NCBI GenBank assembly: GCA_963715285.1
Contig: CAVQRU010000043.1
Coordinates: forward strand, 124,001 to 188,000
DNA: 64,000 bases
Source: Sva-07 sp963715285
GTDB taxonomy: Bacteria > Actinomycetota > Acidimicrobiia > Acidimicrobiales > Ilumatobacteraceae
Reading direction: 5' to 3'
Both the position numbers and the translations under genes were made by a program. This document shows positions 50,821 to 59,889 of the stretch, in pieces (within the stretch, counting starts at the first letter, position 1; every line of letters begins with the position of its first letter). The notes beneath the pieces are model-generated. The model had not been told where the DNA came from. It ran no database searches and saw only the letters and a list, made by a program, of their open reading frames with translations.

Positions 50821-51546
50821 TCAGGCCAGGTGGGCGCCGATCACCTCGACGCCGGTGACGAACGCGTCGCGTTGTTCCTCGGTGAGCGCCTCGATCGACG
50901 GCACGAGCAACCGGTCGGTCAGTTCGTCGGCCGCGGCCAGCCGAGCCCGGTCGTCGTCGGAGATCTCGGGGGCCGTCTCCCAACCGAACGACGTCACGTC
51001 GTCGGGCCGACGGATCGCGTGTGCGACCGACGGTGCCACGCCGCTGGCGACGATCGCCAGCAGGTGCACACTGCCGCGCAGCTCACGCAGGATGCAGATG
51101 TTGCGGTAGGCGCGAGCCGCCGGGTGGTCCGGGAGTGGCTCGGCGGCGATCCCGGCGAACAGCGGTAGCGCCGACCGGTCGACGGCGGCCACGACCGTCT
51201 CGGCGGCATCGTTGAAACCGTCGAGCACGCCGAGGCCGTCCAGCTTCGCGACACCGACGTGGTCGGCGCAGGCGAGGTAGGCCCGGGCCGCTTCACGCGG
51301 CGCCATGATCTGCTTGGCCGAACTCCAGATCGTCTCGACGACACCCGGGCTGAAGTAGCCGAACGCCGCGACGACCACCGCCGGTTCGACGTCGCCGAGC
51401 ACACCGCCGCGACCCAGGAAGTAGAAGCGGAATCCGTCGAGGCCGAGTTCCTTGCCGCGGGCGAGCGTGTCGGGATGGAAGTAGAAGCGATTGCCCGCCT
51501 CGTTGACGGTCGTTGACGTCTGCTGCACGATCTCGAGGGGAGTCAT
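50821..51546 (-). CDS. SCO6745-family protein
   Basis: A 241-aa cytoplasmic helical protein. LDGFRFYFLGRGGVLGDVEPA-VVVAAFGYFSPGVVETIW and LRELRGSVHLLAIVASGV are the conserved core of a widespread actinobacterial family named after Streptomyces SCO6745. Some databases describe it as having a winged-helix-like fold; the biochemical role is not known. No operon partner is evident. It lies 46 bp upstream of the nhaA stop on the same strand. Confidence 0.75.
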   Translation of the reverse strand: MTPLEIVQQTSTTVNEAGNRFYFHPDTLARGKELGLDGFRFYFLGRGGVLGDVEPAVVVAAFGYFSPGVVETIWSSAKQIMAPREAARAYLACADHVGVAKLDGLGVLDGFNDAAETVVAAVDRSALPLFAGIAAEPLPDHPAARAYRNICILRELRGSVHLLAIVASGVAPSVAHAIRRPDDVTSFGWETAPEISDDDRARLAAADELTDRLLVPSIEALTEEQRDAFVTGVEVIGAHLA

Positions 51547-51592
51547 CGCACCGTTCTACTCCGACGACCTGGGCAGCGATTCAACCGGACCG

Positions 51593-52930
51593 TCAGACGA
51601 CGACCGGAGCCTGATCCGGCTCAAGGGTCGGCGCGGCCGTCGACCGGGTCGCCCGACGCAACAGCACGTACCCGAGCATCCCGGCGACCGTGCTGGCCGT
51701 CAGGATCCCGAGCTTGGCCGACCGCAGCAGATCGGCGTCGTCGAACGACAACGCGGCCACGAACAGTGCCACGGTGAACCCGATCCCTGCCGTGGCACCG
51801 ACACCCACGATGTGCCCCCAGGTGGTCCGCTCGGGGAGACGGCCGACACCGAGGCGCACGGCCAACCACGTGAACGCCACCACGCCGACGAGCTTGCCGA
51901 TCACGAGCCCGGCGAACACACCGACGAAGACGTTCGCATCGAGACCGTCGACCGAGAGGCTCACGCCCGCGTTCGCGAGCGCGAAGATCGGCACGACCAC
52001 GAACGCAACCCACGGGCTCAACGCATGCTCGACGCGGTCGAGCGGCGGGGCGATCTCGCGCACGTACCCGGCCAGCTCGCTGGGCACGGTGTGATCGTTG
52101 GCCTCGAAGTGTTCGATGAACTCCTCGACGCCCTCGGCCAACCGGCTCGGGTCGTGGAACGGCTCCGCCGGGGCGAGCAGCCCGAAGACGACGCCCACGA
52201 TCGCCGCCTCGACGCCCGCCTCGTACAGCGCGAACCACGCAATGACCCCGAGCACGCAGTACGGGATCAGCGAGCGGATCTCCAGTCGCTTGGCGACCCA
52301 GACCGCCGCCACGCAGGCAATCGCGACGGCGAGCCACCCGAACTCGACCCCGTCGGCGTAGAAGACTGCGATCACGACGATCCCGCCGATGTCGTCGACC
52401 ACGGCCAGCGTGAGGATGAAGATGCGCACCCCGAGCGGGACCCGTTTCCCGACGAGCGTCACGACACCGACAGCGAACGCGATGTCGGTCGCGACGGGAA
52501 CGCCGAACCCGTCGACGGCACCACCGACGTTGAGCGCGATGTAGATCAGTGCGGGCACGAGCATCCCGCCGAGCGCGGCGAACGCCGGAAGGGAGGCAGC
52601 GCGGCGGTCGCGCAGCTCACCGTGCACGAGCTGACGCTTGATCTCGAGGCCGACCAGGAGGAAGAACAACGACATCAGGCCGTTGTTGATCCACTCCTGC
52701 AGCGTCTGCTCGACGTCGACCAGGTCACCGACACGCAAGCTGATCTCGGTGCCGAACAGGCTGCGATACGACGACGACCACGGCGAGTTGGCCCAGACCA
52801 ACGCAACGATCGCGCCGACCAACATCACGATGCCGCCGGCAGTTTCGATCGCCATGAACCGCTGGGCGGGCTGGATGATCGAGCGTGGAATGCGTCGGTC
52901 GGATGCTGCGTAGGGCCGCTTCAGCTCCAT
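51593..52930 (-). CDS. nhaA: Na+/H+ antiporter NhaA
   Basis: An inner-membrane sodium/proton exchanger of 445 aa with about 12 helices. Characteristic NhaA sequences are MSLFFLLVGLEIKRQ, GFGVPVATDIAFAVGV (the TDIAFA crossing region) and FILTLAVVDDIGGIVVIAVFY. The last carries the Asp-Asp pair that binds Na+/H+, near residue 175. It has a ~40-aa loop with EEFIEHFEANDHTVPSEL that is longer than in E. coli. Sodium export suits a saline habitat. It is divergent from the cytochrome P450 gene (155-bp gap). Confidence 0.96.
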   Translation of the reverse strand: MELKRPYAASDRRIPRSIIQPAQRFMAIETAGGIVMLVGAIVALVWANSPWSSSYRSLFGTEISLRVGDLVDVEQTLQEWINNGLMSLFFLLVGLEIKRQLVHGELRDRRAASLPAFAALGGMLVPALIYIALNVGGAVDGFGVPVATDIAFAVGVVTLVGKRVPLGVRIFILTLAVVDDIGGIVVIAVFYADGVEFGWLAVAIACVAAVWVAKRLEIRSLIPYCVLGVIAWFALYEAGVEAAIVGVVFGLLAPAEPFHDPSRLAEGVEEFIEHFEANDHTVPSELAGYVREIAPPLDRVEHALSPWVAFVVVPIFALANAGVSLSVDGLDANVFVGVFAGLVIGKLVGVVAFTWLAVRLGVGRLPERTTWGHIVGVGATAGIGFTVALFVAALSFDDADLLRSAKLGILTASTVAGMLGYVLLRRATRSTAAPTLEPDQAPVVV

Positions 52931-53085
52931 CGACCGTCATTCAAGCGCACCGCCGGGTCACCGGGATGCATCCGTGGCGCCGTCCACGATCCCGTCTCAC
53001 CCGCCGGGGGCGGGCCGGTCCGAGTCCGCCCGATCGCCCACCGGTTGACTACCGTGGCAGCGAGCACAGGACGAAGGGGATTGTC

Positions 53086-54300
53086 ATGGCGTACGGGGGC
53101 GAACAGGTGGAGATGCCACCGGTCGAGAACTGGTTGACGGACTGGGACTGGCTCGACGATCAGTGGGGCGAGAACGCCATCGAGATCTGGAACTCGGTGC
53201 GCGAACAGTGCCCGGTCGCCACGACCGAACGGTACGGGCGCGCGTTCATGCCGGTCACGATGGACGCCGTCGCCGCGGTCGCCAACGACACCGAGAACTT
53301 CTCGTCGATCTGGGTCAACGTCGGTCGCCCCGACGCACCGCGGCGACCGGCGCCACCGATCACCTCGGATCCACCGGAGCACCACGGGCACCGGCGGCTC
53401 CTGCTCCCGGCATTCAGCCCGAAGAACGTCGCACCGCTCGAAGCAGACCTCCGGCAGTTCTGCCGCGAACTGATCGCCGACCTCGACGGGGCCGACAGCG
53501 CCGACGCGGCAGCCCAGTTCTCCCAGCACATTCCGGTCCACGGGATCTGCAAGCTCACCGGACTCCCCGAGGAAGACGCCGATCTGTTCCGCGACTGGAT
53601 CTACCGCAACTTCCAGTTCGGTCCGCGCGACAACGCCGTGCGGGTGGCCGTGGCGACCGAGATGCAGGAGTACGTCGACCGTCTGCTCAACGACCGTCTC
53701 GCCAACCCGCAAGACGACATGCTGACCATGATCGCCAACGCCGAGATCGAGGGTGAGCCGGTCGACTGGAACCTCAAGGTCGGCTACATCAACCTGTTGA
53801 TCATCGCCGGCATCGACACCACGTGGAGTGCGATCGGGTCCGGGCTGTGGCACTTCGCCCAGCATCCCGATCAGGTCGAGCGCCTGGTGGCCGTGGACGA
53901 CGACGACCTGCTGTGGAACACCGCGACCGAAGAGGTCCTGCGGTACTACGCGCCGGTCACGATGGCGCGCAAAGTGGTCGGCGAGACCGAGGTCGGCGGC
54001 TGCCCGGTCCACCCGGGCGACCAGATGCTGCTCACCTTTCCCGCCGCGAATCACGACCCGGCCGCCTTCGAGAACCCCGACGTGTTCGACATGGACCGGT
54101 TGAACAACCGTCACGTCGCATTCGGGCTGGGCATCCACCGCTGCGTCGGCTCGAACCTCGCCCGCCTCGAATGCACCGTGGCCTTCCAGGAGTGGCTGCG
54201 AGCGTTCCCGCACTACTCGCTCGACACGAGCAAGCCCACCACGTGGGCCAACGGGCAGATCCGCGGCCCCCGCAACATCCCGGTCCACCTCAACCGCTGA
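53086..54300 (+). CDS. Cytochrome P450
   Basis: A 404-aa soluble bacterial P450 monooxygenase. The heme-binding loop FGLGIHRCVGSNLAR has the ligand Cys353. The I-helix oxygen-activation motif is AGIDTTWS and the K-helix ExxR is EEVLR. ITSDPPEHHGHRRLLLPAFS is the C-helix region. The substrate is unknown; terpenoid or aromatic oxidations are common in this class. ATG 53086 follows a weak GAAGGGGA site and begins 155 bp from nhaA. No ferredoxin is adjacent; one candidate lies at 38,959. Confidence 0.95.
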   Translation: MAYGGEQVEMPPVENWLTDWDWLDDQWGENAIEIWNSVREQCPVATTERYGRAFMPVTMDAVAAVANDTENFSSIWVNVGRPDAPRRPAPPITSDPPEHHGHRRLLLPAFSPKNVAPLEADLRQFCRELIADLDGADSADAAAQFSQHIPVHGICKLTGLPEEDADLFRDWIYRNFQFGPRDNAVRVAVATEMQEYVDRLLNDRLANPQDDMLTMIANAEIEGEPVDWNLKVGYINLLIIAGIDTTWSAIGSGLWHFAQHPDQVERLVAVDDDDLLWNTATEEVLRYYAPVTMARKVVGETEVGGCPVHPGDQMLLTFPAANHDPAAFENPDVFDMDRLNNRHVAFGLGIHRCVGSNLARLECTVAFQEWLRAFPHYSLDTSKPTTWANGQIRGPRNIPVHLNR

Positions 54301-54341
54301 TCACCGGGGATGCGTCCGGGCGCACTCGGGTTGCGCTGAAC

Positions 54342-56681
54342 TCACCGCTGGAGGATCGGGCGGATGAGTCGCGGAATGGCGACGATCACCGCACCGCCGA
54401 CGGTGACGGCGATCACCGAGTACCACCACGCCGAACTCCAGAACACCTCGAGTTGGAAGTAGTTGCGCAACCACGGCACGAGGAACACCACGACGTAGCC
54501 GAGGCCCATGCAGGCCACGAGCAGGACCTTCCACCAACGCAGGGGACGGCTCGCAACGGCCAACACCACCAGCCCGAGCGCCAACAGCGTGACCGTCGCC
54601 AGTGTCCGCGCCTGGACGAGGTCGATGTCGGAGAGGTCCAGCGCCGCCTCGTAGGCAGCGAGCGTCGCGCTGCCGGCGACCACCCCGGCGGGTACCGAGA
54701 ACCACAGCACCCGTCGCAGGAAGCCGGGACGGATCAGATCGACCTCCGGAGCGAGCGCGAGGAAGAACCCCGGGATGCCGATGCTGAACGTGCCGATCAA
54801 CGTCAGGTGCCGCGGCAGGAACGGGAACGGCTCGTTCATCAGTCCCACCGCCACGGTCAGCAACACCGCGTACGCCGCCTTGGTGATGAACAGGTTCGAC
54901 ACCCGCTCGACGTTGTTGATCACCTTGCGGCCCTCGTTCACCACCACCGGCAGGCTGGAGAACGCGTCGTCGGTCAGCACCAGGTCGGCCACCGCCTTGG
55001 TCGCCTCACTGCCCGATCCCATCGAGATCCCCAGATCGGCGTCCTTCAGCGCCAGCACGTCGTTGACACCGTCGCCGGTCATCGCCACGGTGTGCCCGCG
55101 TGACTGCAACGCCGTCACCATCGCCTGCTTCTGCCGCGGCTTGACCCGCCCGAACACGGTGTTGGCCTCCAGGACGGCAGCCATCTCGTCGATCTCGTCG
55201 GGAAGATCGCGTGCGTCCACGGGCTCGCCAACGACCTGTAGTCCGGCGCGTTCGGCGATCGCCGCGACCGTCTCCGGGTTGTCGCCCGAGATCACCTTGA
55301 GCGTCACGTCCTGCTCGGCGAAATAGGCCAGGATCTCGGCAGCGTCCGGACGGATCTCATCCTCCAACTCCACGACGGCCAGCGTCCTGGCATCGACCGG
55401 GACGGCGCCGTCGACCGGACCGGTCGTCGACGTCACCACGGCCAGCAGCCGCTTGCCGGCCGTGCTCAACTCCTCGACGAGCGAACGAGTCGGATCGTTC
55501 GGGTGCAGCAGGAAGTCCGGCGCACCGAGAAAGAACCAGCCGTGGCCGACGAACGAGGCCGCCGACCACTTCCGCTCGCTGTCGAACGGCTCGATCTCGT
55601 CCACCTTCCACGTCGAGTCGGTCCCGACCTCGGCGGCAATCGCCGCCATGGTGGGATTCGGGGCCCGATCCGCCGTCGCCAGCGCGACGAGGCCGTCACG
55701 CACCTCCGCGTCGCTGCGGCCGTCGGCCGCATACGTGCGGGCGAATCGGATCTCGCCGGTGGTGATCGTCCCGGTCTTGTCGAGGCACAACACGTCGACG
55801 CGGGCGAGCACCTCGACCGTCGACAACTGCTTCGCCAGTGCATTGCGACGGGCAAGCGCGATGACCCCCGCCATGAACGCGAGGCTCGTGAGCAACACCA
55901 AACCGTCGGGCACCATGGCCACGGCGGCCGCCACCGTCCCGATCAACGCGTCCTGCCAGGTGTCGTCCGCCGAGAGGAGGTTGACGAACAGGAAGATCGA
56001 CGCCACCGGGATGATCAACGTCAGCCAGCGCAGGATCGTGTCGATGCCTCGACGCAACTGCGACTGCGAGGTGGTGAATCGCTTCGCCTCGGTCGCGAGC
56101 GTGCTGGCGTAGCTCGCCGCACCGACGGCGGTGGCTTCGATCGTGCCGTTGCCGGCGACCACGAAGCTGCCCGACAACACCTCGTCGCCGGGCTCCTTCG
56201 CAACCGGGAGCGACTCGCCGGTGAGCATCGACTCGTCGAGGCGCAGCCCGGTCGACACGAGCACGGTGCCGTCGACGGCCACCTGGCCGCCGAGACGCAA
56301 CTCGACGACGTCGTCGATGACGATCTCGTCGGTCGCGATCTCGAGGGAGTCACCGTTGCGCACCACGATCGCTCTCGGCTCGGTCACCACCTCGAGACGT
56401 CGCAGCTCACGTCGTGCCCTCACTTCCTGGACGACCCCGATCACGGAGTTGGAGACGACGACGCCGACGAAGAGACCGTCCTGGGGACTGCCCGCCACGA
56501 GCACGAGCACGAACAGCGTGAACATGATCGCGTTGACGACCGTGAAGGTGTTCGCGGCGACGATCTGGCCGAGCGTCCGATCGGGCGGCGCGGGAACGAC
56601 GTTGACCTGCCCGGCGGCGACGCGCTGGGACACTTCGGCATCGCTCAGCCCCCGGGCGACGTCGACGCGAGCACTGTCCAT
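54342..56681 (-). CDS. P-type cation-translocating ATPase, CtpE-like
   Basis: A 779-aa membrane pump. The phosphorylation motif CLDKTGTITTGE carries Asp301, TGES lies in the actuator domain, and MTGDGVNDVLALKDADLGIS is the hinge. The membrane motif MVPDGLVLLTSLAF and the short N-terminus without metal-binding domains resemble mycobacterial CtpE, reported to import Ca2+. The ion here is inferred. About eight helices are visible, four of them after the catalytic domains. It is divergent from the class V aminotransferase. Confidence 0.9.
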   Translation of the reverse strand: MDSARVDVARGLSDAEVSQRVAAGQVNVVPAPPDRTLGQIVAANTFTVVNAIMFTLFVLVLVAGSPQDGLFVGVVVSNSVIGVVQEVRARRELRRLEVVTEPRAIVVRNGDSLEIATDEIVIDDVVELRLGGQVAVDGTVLVSTGLRLDESMLTGESLPVAKEPGDEVLSGSFVVAGNGTIEATAVGAASYASTLATEAKRFTTSQSQLRRGIDTILRWLTLIIPVASIFLFVNLLSADDTWQDALIGTVAAAVAMVPDGLVLLTSLAFMAGVIALARRNALAKQLSTVEVLARVDVLCLDKTGTITTGEIRFARTYAADGRSDAEVRDGLVALATADRAPNPTMAAIAAEVGTDSTWKVDEIEPFDSERKWSAASFVGHGWFFLGAPDFLLHPNDPTRSLVEELSTAGKRLLAVVTSTTGPVDGAVPVDARTLAVVELEDEIRPDAAEILAYFAEQDVTLKVISGDNPETVAAIAERAGLQVVGEPVDARDLPDEIDEMAAVLEANTVFGRVKPRQKQAMVTALQSRGHTVAMTGDGVNDVLALKDADLGISMGSGSEATKAVADLVLTDDAFSSLPVVVNEGRKVINNVERVSNLFITKAAYAVLLTVAVGLMNEPFPFLPRHLTLIGTFSIGIPGFFLALAPEVDLIRPGFLRRVLWFSVPAGVVAGSATLAAYEAALDLSDIDLVQARTLATVTLLALGLVVLAVASRPLRWWKVLLVACMGLGYVVVFLVPWLRNYFQLEVFWSSAWWYSVIAVTVGGAVIVAIPRLIRPILQR

Positions 56682-56741
56682 CTCCCGTGGCAGGGTAGCC
56701 AGCAGGGACAGTCAGGGTCGGGAGGTGATTCACTGTCAACC

Positions 56742-58445
56742 ATGACCAGCACCGTCGACTCCGACGCATTGATCGCCTACGTGCGCGACTCGGTGATCGG
56801 TCGTGACGACGTCATCGACGGGCCCTACGGCCCGCGACCGATCATCTACGCCGACTACACCGCGTCGGGCCGCTCGCTCACGTTCATCGAGGACTACATC
56901 CGCGCCGTCGTCCTCCCGCTGTACGCCAACACGCACACCGAGTCGTCGGGGACCGGTCTGCAGACGACGCGTCTGCGCGAGGAGGCCCGCGAGATCATCG
57001 CGGGGTGCGTCGGCGCGACCCACGACGAGCATGCGGTGGTGTTCTGCGGCAGCGGCGCCACCCATGCGGTCGCCAAGCTCGTCGGGGTGATGGGACTGAA
57101 GATCCCCTCGGCGCTCGACGACCGCTACGGATTCGCCGCCTCGATTCCGCCCGAGGAGCGACCGGTCGTGTTCATCGGCCCGTACGAGCACCACTCCAAC
57201 GAACTGCCGTGGCGCGAGTCGATCGCCGACGTCGTGATCATCGACGAGGACGCCGACGGCCACGTCAGCCTCGACCACCTCGAACGCGAGCTCGTTCGCC
57301 ACGCCGATCGCTCGACGTTGATCGGGTCGTTCTCCGCCGCGTCGAACGTCACCGGCATCATCACCGACACCGTGGCGGTCTCGACGCTCCTGCACGAGCA
57401 CGGGGCGCTCTCGCTGTGGGACTACGCGGCCGCCGCTCCCTACGTCCCGATCGACATGGGGTCGAGTGCGGGCGGCAACCTCGCCTACAAGGACGCGATC
57501 TTCGTCTCCCCCCACAAACTGATCGGCGGTCCCGGCACGCCCGGCGTCCTCGTCGCACGGCGCGAGCTGTTCACCAACCGGGTACCCGACGTGCCCGGCG
57601 GAGGGACCGTGCGCTACGTCAGCACCGCCGAGCACGACTACCACCCCGAGATCGAACACCGCGAGGAAGCCGGGACGCCGGCGATCATCGAGTCGATCCG
57701 CGCCGGCCTCGTGTTCCAGCTCAAGGAGGCGGTCGGCCCCGACGTGATCGAGGCCCGCGAGTCGGCGTTCGTCCGGAGGGCGATCGCCTCGTGGGAGCAG
57801 AACCCGAACATCAACGTGCTCGGCAGCCACGAGGCCGATCGGCTCTCGATCGTGTCGTTCGTGATCCGCCACGAGGAACGGTTCCTGCACCACAACTTCG
57901 TCGTCGCCCTGCTCAACGACGTGTTCGGCATCCAGTCACGCGGCGGCTGCTCGTGCGCGGGTCCCTACGGCCACCGCCTCCTCGGCATCGATCTCGAGCG
58001 GTCGCACGAGTTCCAACGCGAGATCAACCGCGGGTGTGAAGGCATCAAGCCGGGCTGGGTTCGGGTCAATTTCAACTACTTCATCGACGATGCGACCTTC
58101 GAGTACATCGTCGACGCCGTTCATCTGATCGCTTCGCACGGTGCGTCGCTGCTGAGCGAGTACGACTTCGAACCCGACAGCGGCCTGTGGCACCACCGCC
58201 TCGGCAGCCGCGGCCCGTCGATGAGCCTGCACGAGATCTCCTACGACGCCGGCGGCATGCACTTCGTCAACCGTCGCCGCAGCGAAGCGATCGACCTCGC
58301 CCGCCACCTCGATGCAGCTCACGAGCTCTTCCACGCCGGGGCCGATGGCCACACATCGCCGTCCGCTCACCCGGACACGAACGCCGACTTCGAACACCTG
58401 CGCTGGTTTCCGTACCCCGACGAGGTCGCCGCCCCCGGGCACTGA
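56742..58445 (+). CDS. Class V (cysteine-desulfurase-like) PLP-dependent aminotransferase
   Basis: A 567-aa fold-type I PLP enzyme. IIYADYTASGRSLTFIEDYI, ANTHTESS, CGSGATHAV and the PLP lysine in VSPHKLIGGPGTPGVL are clear. RGGCSCAGPYG has the catalytic-cysteine loop seen in SufS/CsdA enzymes, so persulfide chemistry is possible. The protein is ~150 aa longer than SufS; the added C-terminal part (GLWHHRLGSRGPSMSLHEIS) has no known function. ATG 56742 is preceded by GGAGGTGA. There are no suf or isc genes nearby. Confidence 0.85.
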   Translation: MTSTVDSDALIAYVRDSVIGRDDVIDGPYGPRPIIYADYTASGRSLTFIEDYIRAVVLPLYANTHTESSGTGLQTTRLREEAREIIAGCVGATHDEHAVVFCGSGATHAVAKLVGVMGLKIPSALDDRYGFAASIPPEERPVVFIGPYEHHSNELPWRESIADVVIIDEDADGHVSLDHLERELVRHADRSTLIGSFSAASNVTGIITDTVAVSTLLHEHGALSLWDYAAAAPYVPIDMGSSAGGNLAYKDAIFVSPHKLIGGPGTPGVLVARRELFTNRVPDVPGGGTVRYVSTAEHDYHPEIEHREEAGTPAIIESIRAGLVFQLKEAVGPDVIEARESAFVRRAIASWEQNPNINVLGSHEADRLSIVSFVIRHEERFLHHNFVVALLNDVFGIQSRGGCSCAGPYGHRLLGIDLERSHEFQREINRGCEGIKPGWVRVNFNYFIDDATFEYIVDAVHLIASHGASLLSEYDFEPDSGLWHHRLGSRGPSMSLHEISYDAGGMHFVNRRRSEAIDLARHLDAAHELFHAGADGHTSPSAHPDTNADFEHLRWFPYPDEVAAPGH

Positions 58446-58543
58446 CACCCCACACCGACCCCGCCGATGGGTCGATGACGGAGTGTTCGGATCCCGTCAC
58501 CCGATCGTCACGTAACCGTCATATAGGGGTAGGCTCTGCAGCC

Positions 58544-59785
58544 ATGTCGACGACCGGGACGACGCCGCGGTTCGGAGCCCGCTGGATCGTCGCGCTCATC
58601 GCCATCGCCCTCGCGTCGACGATCGTCCCCGTCGTCGTGGCCAGCGACGCCAACGCCCAGGATCCCGCTGCCGTCCAAGCAGCGCGAGAGATCCAGGCCG
58701 CACGCGACCGCGCCGACGCCGCGGCCCAGGCAATGTTCGACGCCCAGTCGAAGCTCGACACGCTCGACGTCGAGATCGCCGAGGCCGAGAAGCAGCTCGC
58801 TGCAGTCGAAGCGCAGGCCGATTCGATGCGCTCGAGCCTCCAGACCGACGCACAGCGCAGCTTCGCGAACTCCGGCAGCGCGATGCCGCTCCTGATCGAT
58901 CTCGACCAGGCCAACGCCGGCATCACCGCCGAACGACAGGCGTCGGTGGCCCGCGGTGCCGCCTCGGTGGAACTCGACGACTTCGACGTGGTGATGAAGG
59001 AGGTCAACGCGCAGCGCGCCGACCTCGAACGCCAGCAGGAGCTCACCGTCCAGGCCCGTGAGAACTACGAGCGCCTGCAGGCCGCCGCCGAGGCCGAGGT
59101 CGTCAAGCTCGCCGAGATCGAGAAACAGCGCCTGGCCGACGTGGCCGTGCAACGCGAACTCGAACGTCAGCGCCGCATCCGGGCGGAACAGGACGCGGCT
59201 GCAGCAGCCGCCGCTGCCAGCCAGGCCGCAGCCAACGCCCCTCGTGCCGCCGCCATCCAGACATCGGGCGGCTCGGCCGCCGCGGCACCGGCGGCGGCGT
59301 CCTCCGGCCGCGCGTCGGGCCAGTCGTCGGGAGCGTCCGCTGCTCCACAGGCCGCAGCACCGGCTCCAGCGGCACCCTCACCCCCACCGTCGAATGCCGG
59401 AAGCGGCATCGTCTGCCCGGTCGCGGGGCCGCGGGCCTTCGGCGACACGTGGGGCGCCGCCCGCTCGGGTGGCCGGAGCCACGAAGGTGTCGACATGATG
59501 TCGCCGCGCGGTACCCCACTCGTCGCCGTCGAATCGGGGTCGGTCCAGTTCAAGACGACGCGCCTCGGTGGCAACTCGGTGTGGCTGAACGGCAACAGCG
59601 GGACCCGTTACTTCTACGCCCACCTGAGCGCCTGGGAGGGGTCGAGTCGCGGCGTGTCGCAGGGCGAAGTGATCGGCTACGTCGGCGCCACCGGTAACAC
59701 CACTGCCAACCACCTCCACTTCGAGATACACCCCGGCGGCGGACGCGCGGTCAACCCGTACCCCTACGTGCGCGCCGTCTGCTGA
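58544..59785 (+). CDS. Secreted M23 peptidase with N-terminal coiled coil (EnvC/NlpD-like)
   Basis: A 413-aa cell-wall protein. A signal peptide (IVALIAIALASTIVPVVVASDANA) is followed by a ~190-residue coiled coil (QAAREIQAARDRADAAAQAM to QRELERQRRIRAEQD), an Ala/Pro/Ser-rich linker and a C-terminal LytM domain. That domain has SHEGVDMMSPRGTPLVAVES, YFYAHLSAWEG and NHLHFEIHPGG, which hold the zinc ligands and so suggest an active endopeptidase. Such proteins work in septum splitting or regulate amidases. A TATAGG element ~20 bp before ATG 58544 may be the -10. Confidence 0.92.
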   Translation: MSTTGTTPRFGARWIVALIAIALASTIVPVVVASDANAQDPAAVQAAREIQAARDRADAAAQAMFDAQSKLDTLDVEIAEAEKQLAAVEAQADSMRSSLQTDAQRSFANSGSAMPLLIDLDQANAGITAERQASVARGAASVELDDFDVVMKEVNAQRADLERQQELTVQARENYERLQAAAEAEVVKLAEIEKQRLADVAVQRELERQRRIRAEQDAAAAAAAASQAAANAPRAAAIQTSGGSAAAAPAAASSGRASGQSSGASAAPQAAAPAPAAPSPPPSNAGSGIVCPVAGPRAFGDTWGAARSGGRSHEGVDMMSPRGTPLVAVESGSVQFKTTRLGGNSVWLNGNSGTRYFYAHLSAWEGSSRGVSQGEVIGYVGATGNTTANHLHFEIHPGGGRAVNPYPYVRAVC

Positions 59786-59830
59786 CGATCACCCACGCAG
59801 GACCCCGCTGAACCCCCCGCTGAACCCCAG

Positions 59831-59882
59831 CGTTTGCGCGACGGTTCCGGTGGACCGGGTCACCCGAAGTGCAACGCAAACG
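59831..59882. repeat. Dispersed palindromic repeat, family 2, best-preserved copy
   Basis: A 52-bp element with perfect 8-bp ends CGTTTGCG and CGCAAACG and the inner CGGGTCACCCG palindrome. It stands between the convergent M23 peptidase and dihydroorotate-dehydrogenase-like genes, where it may act as a two-way terminator. Confidence 0.75.
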
Positions 59883-59889
59883 AGAGTGG

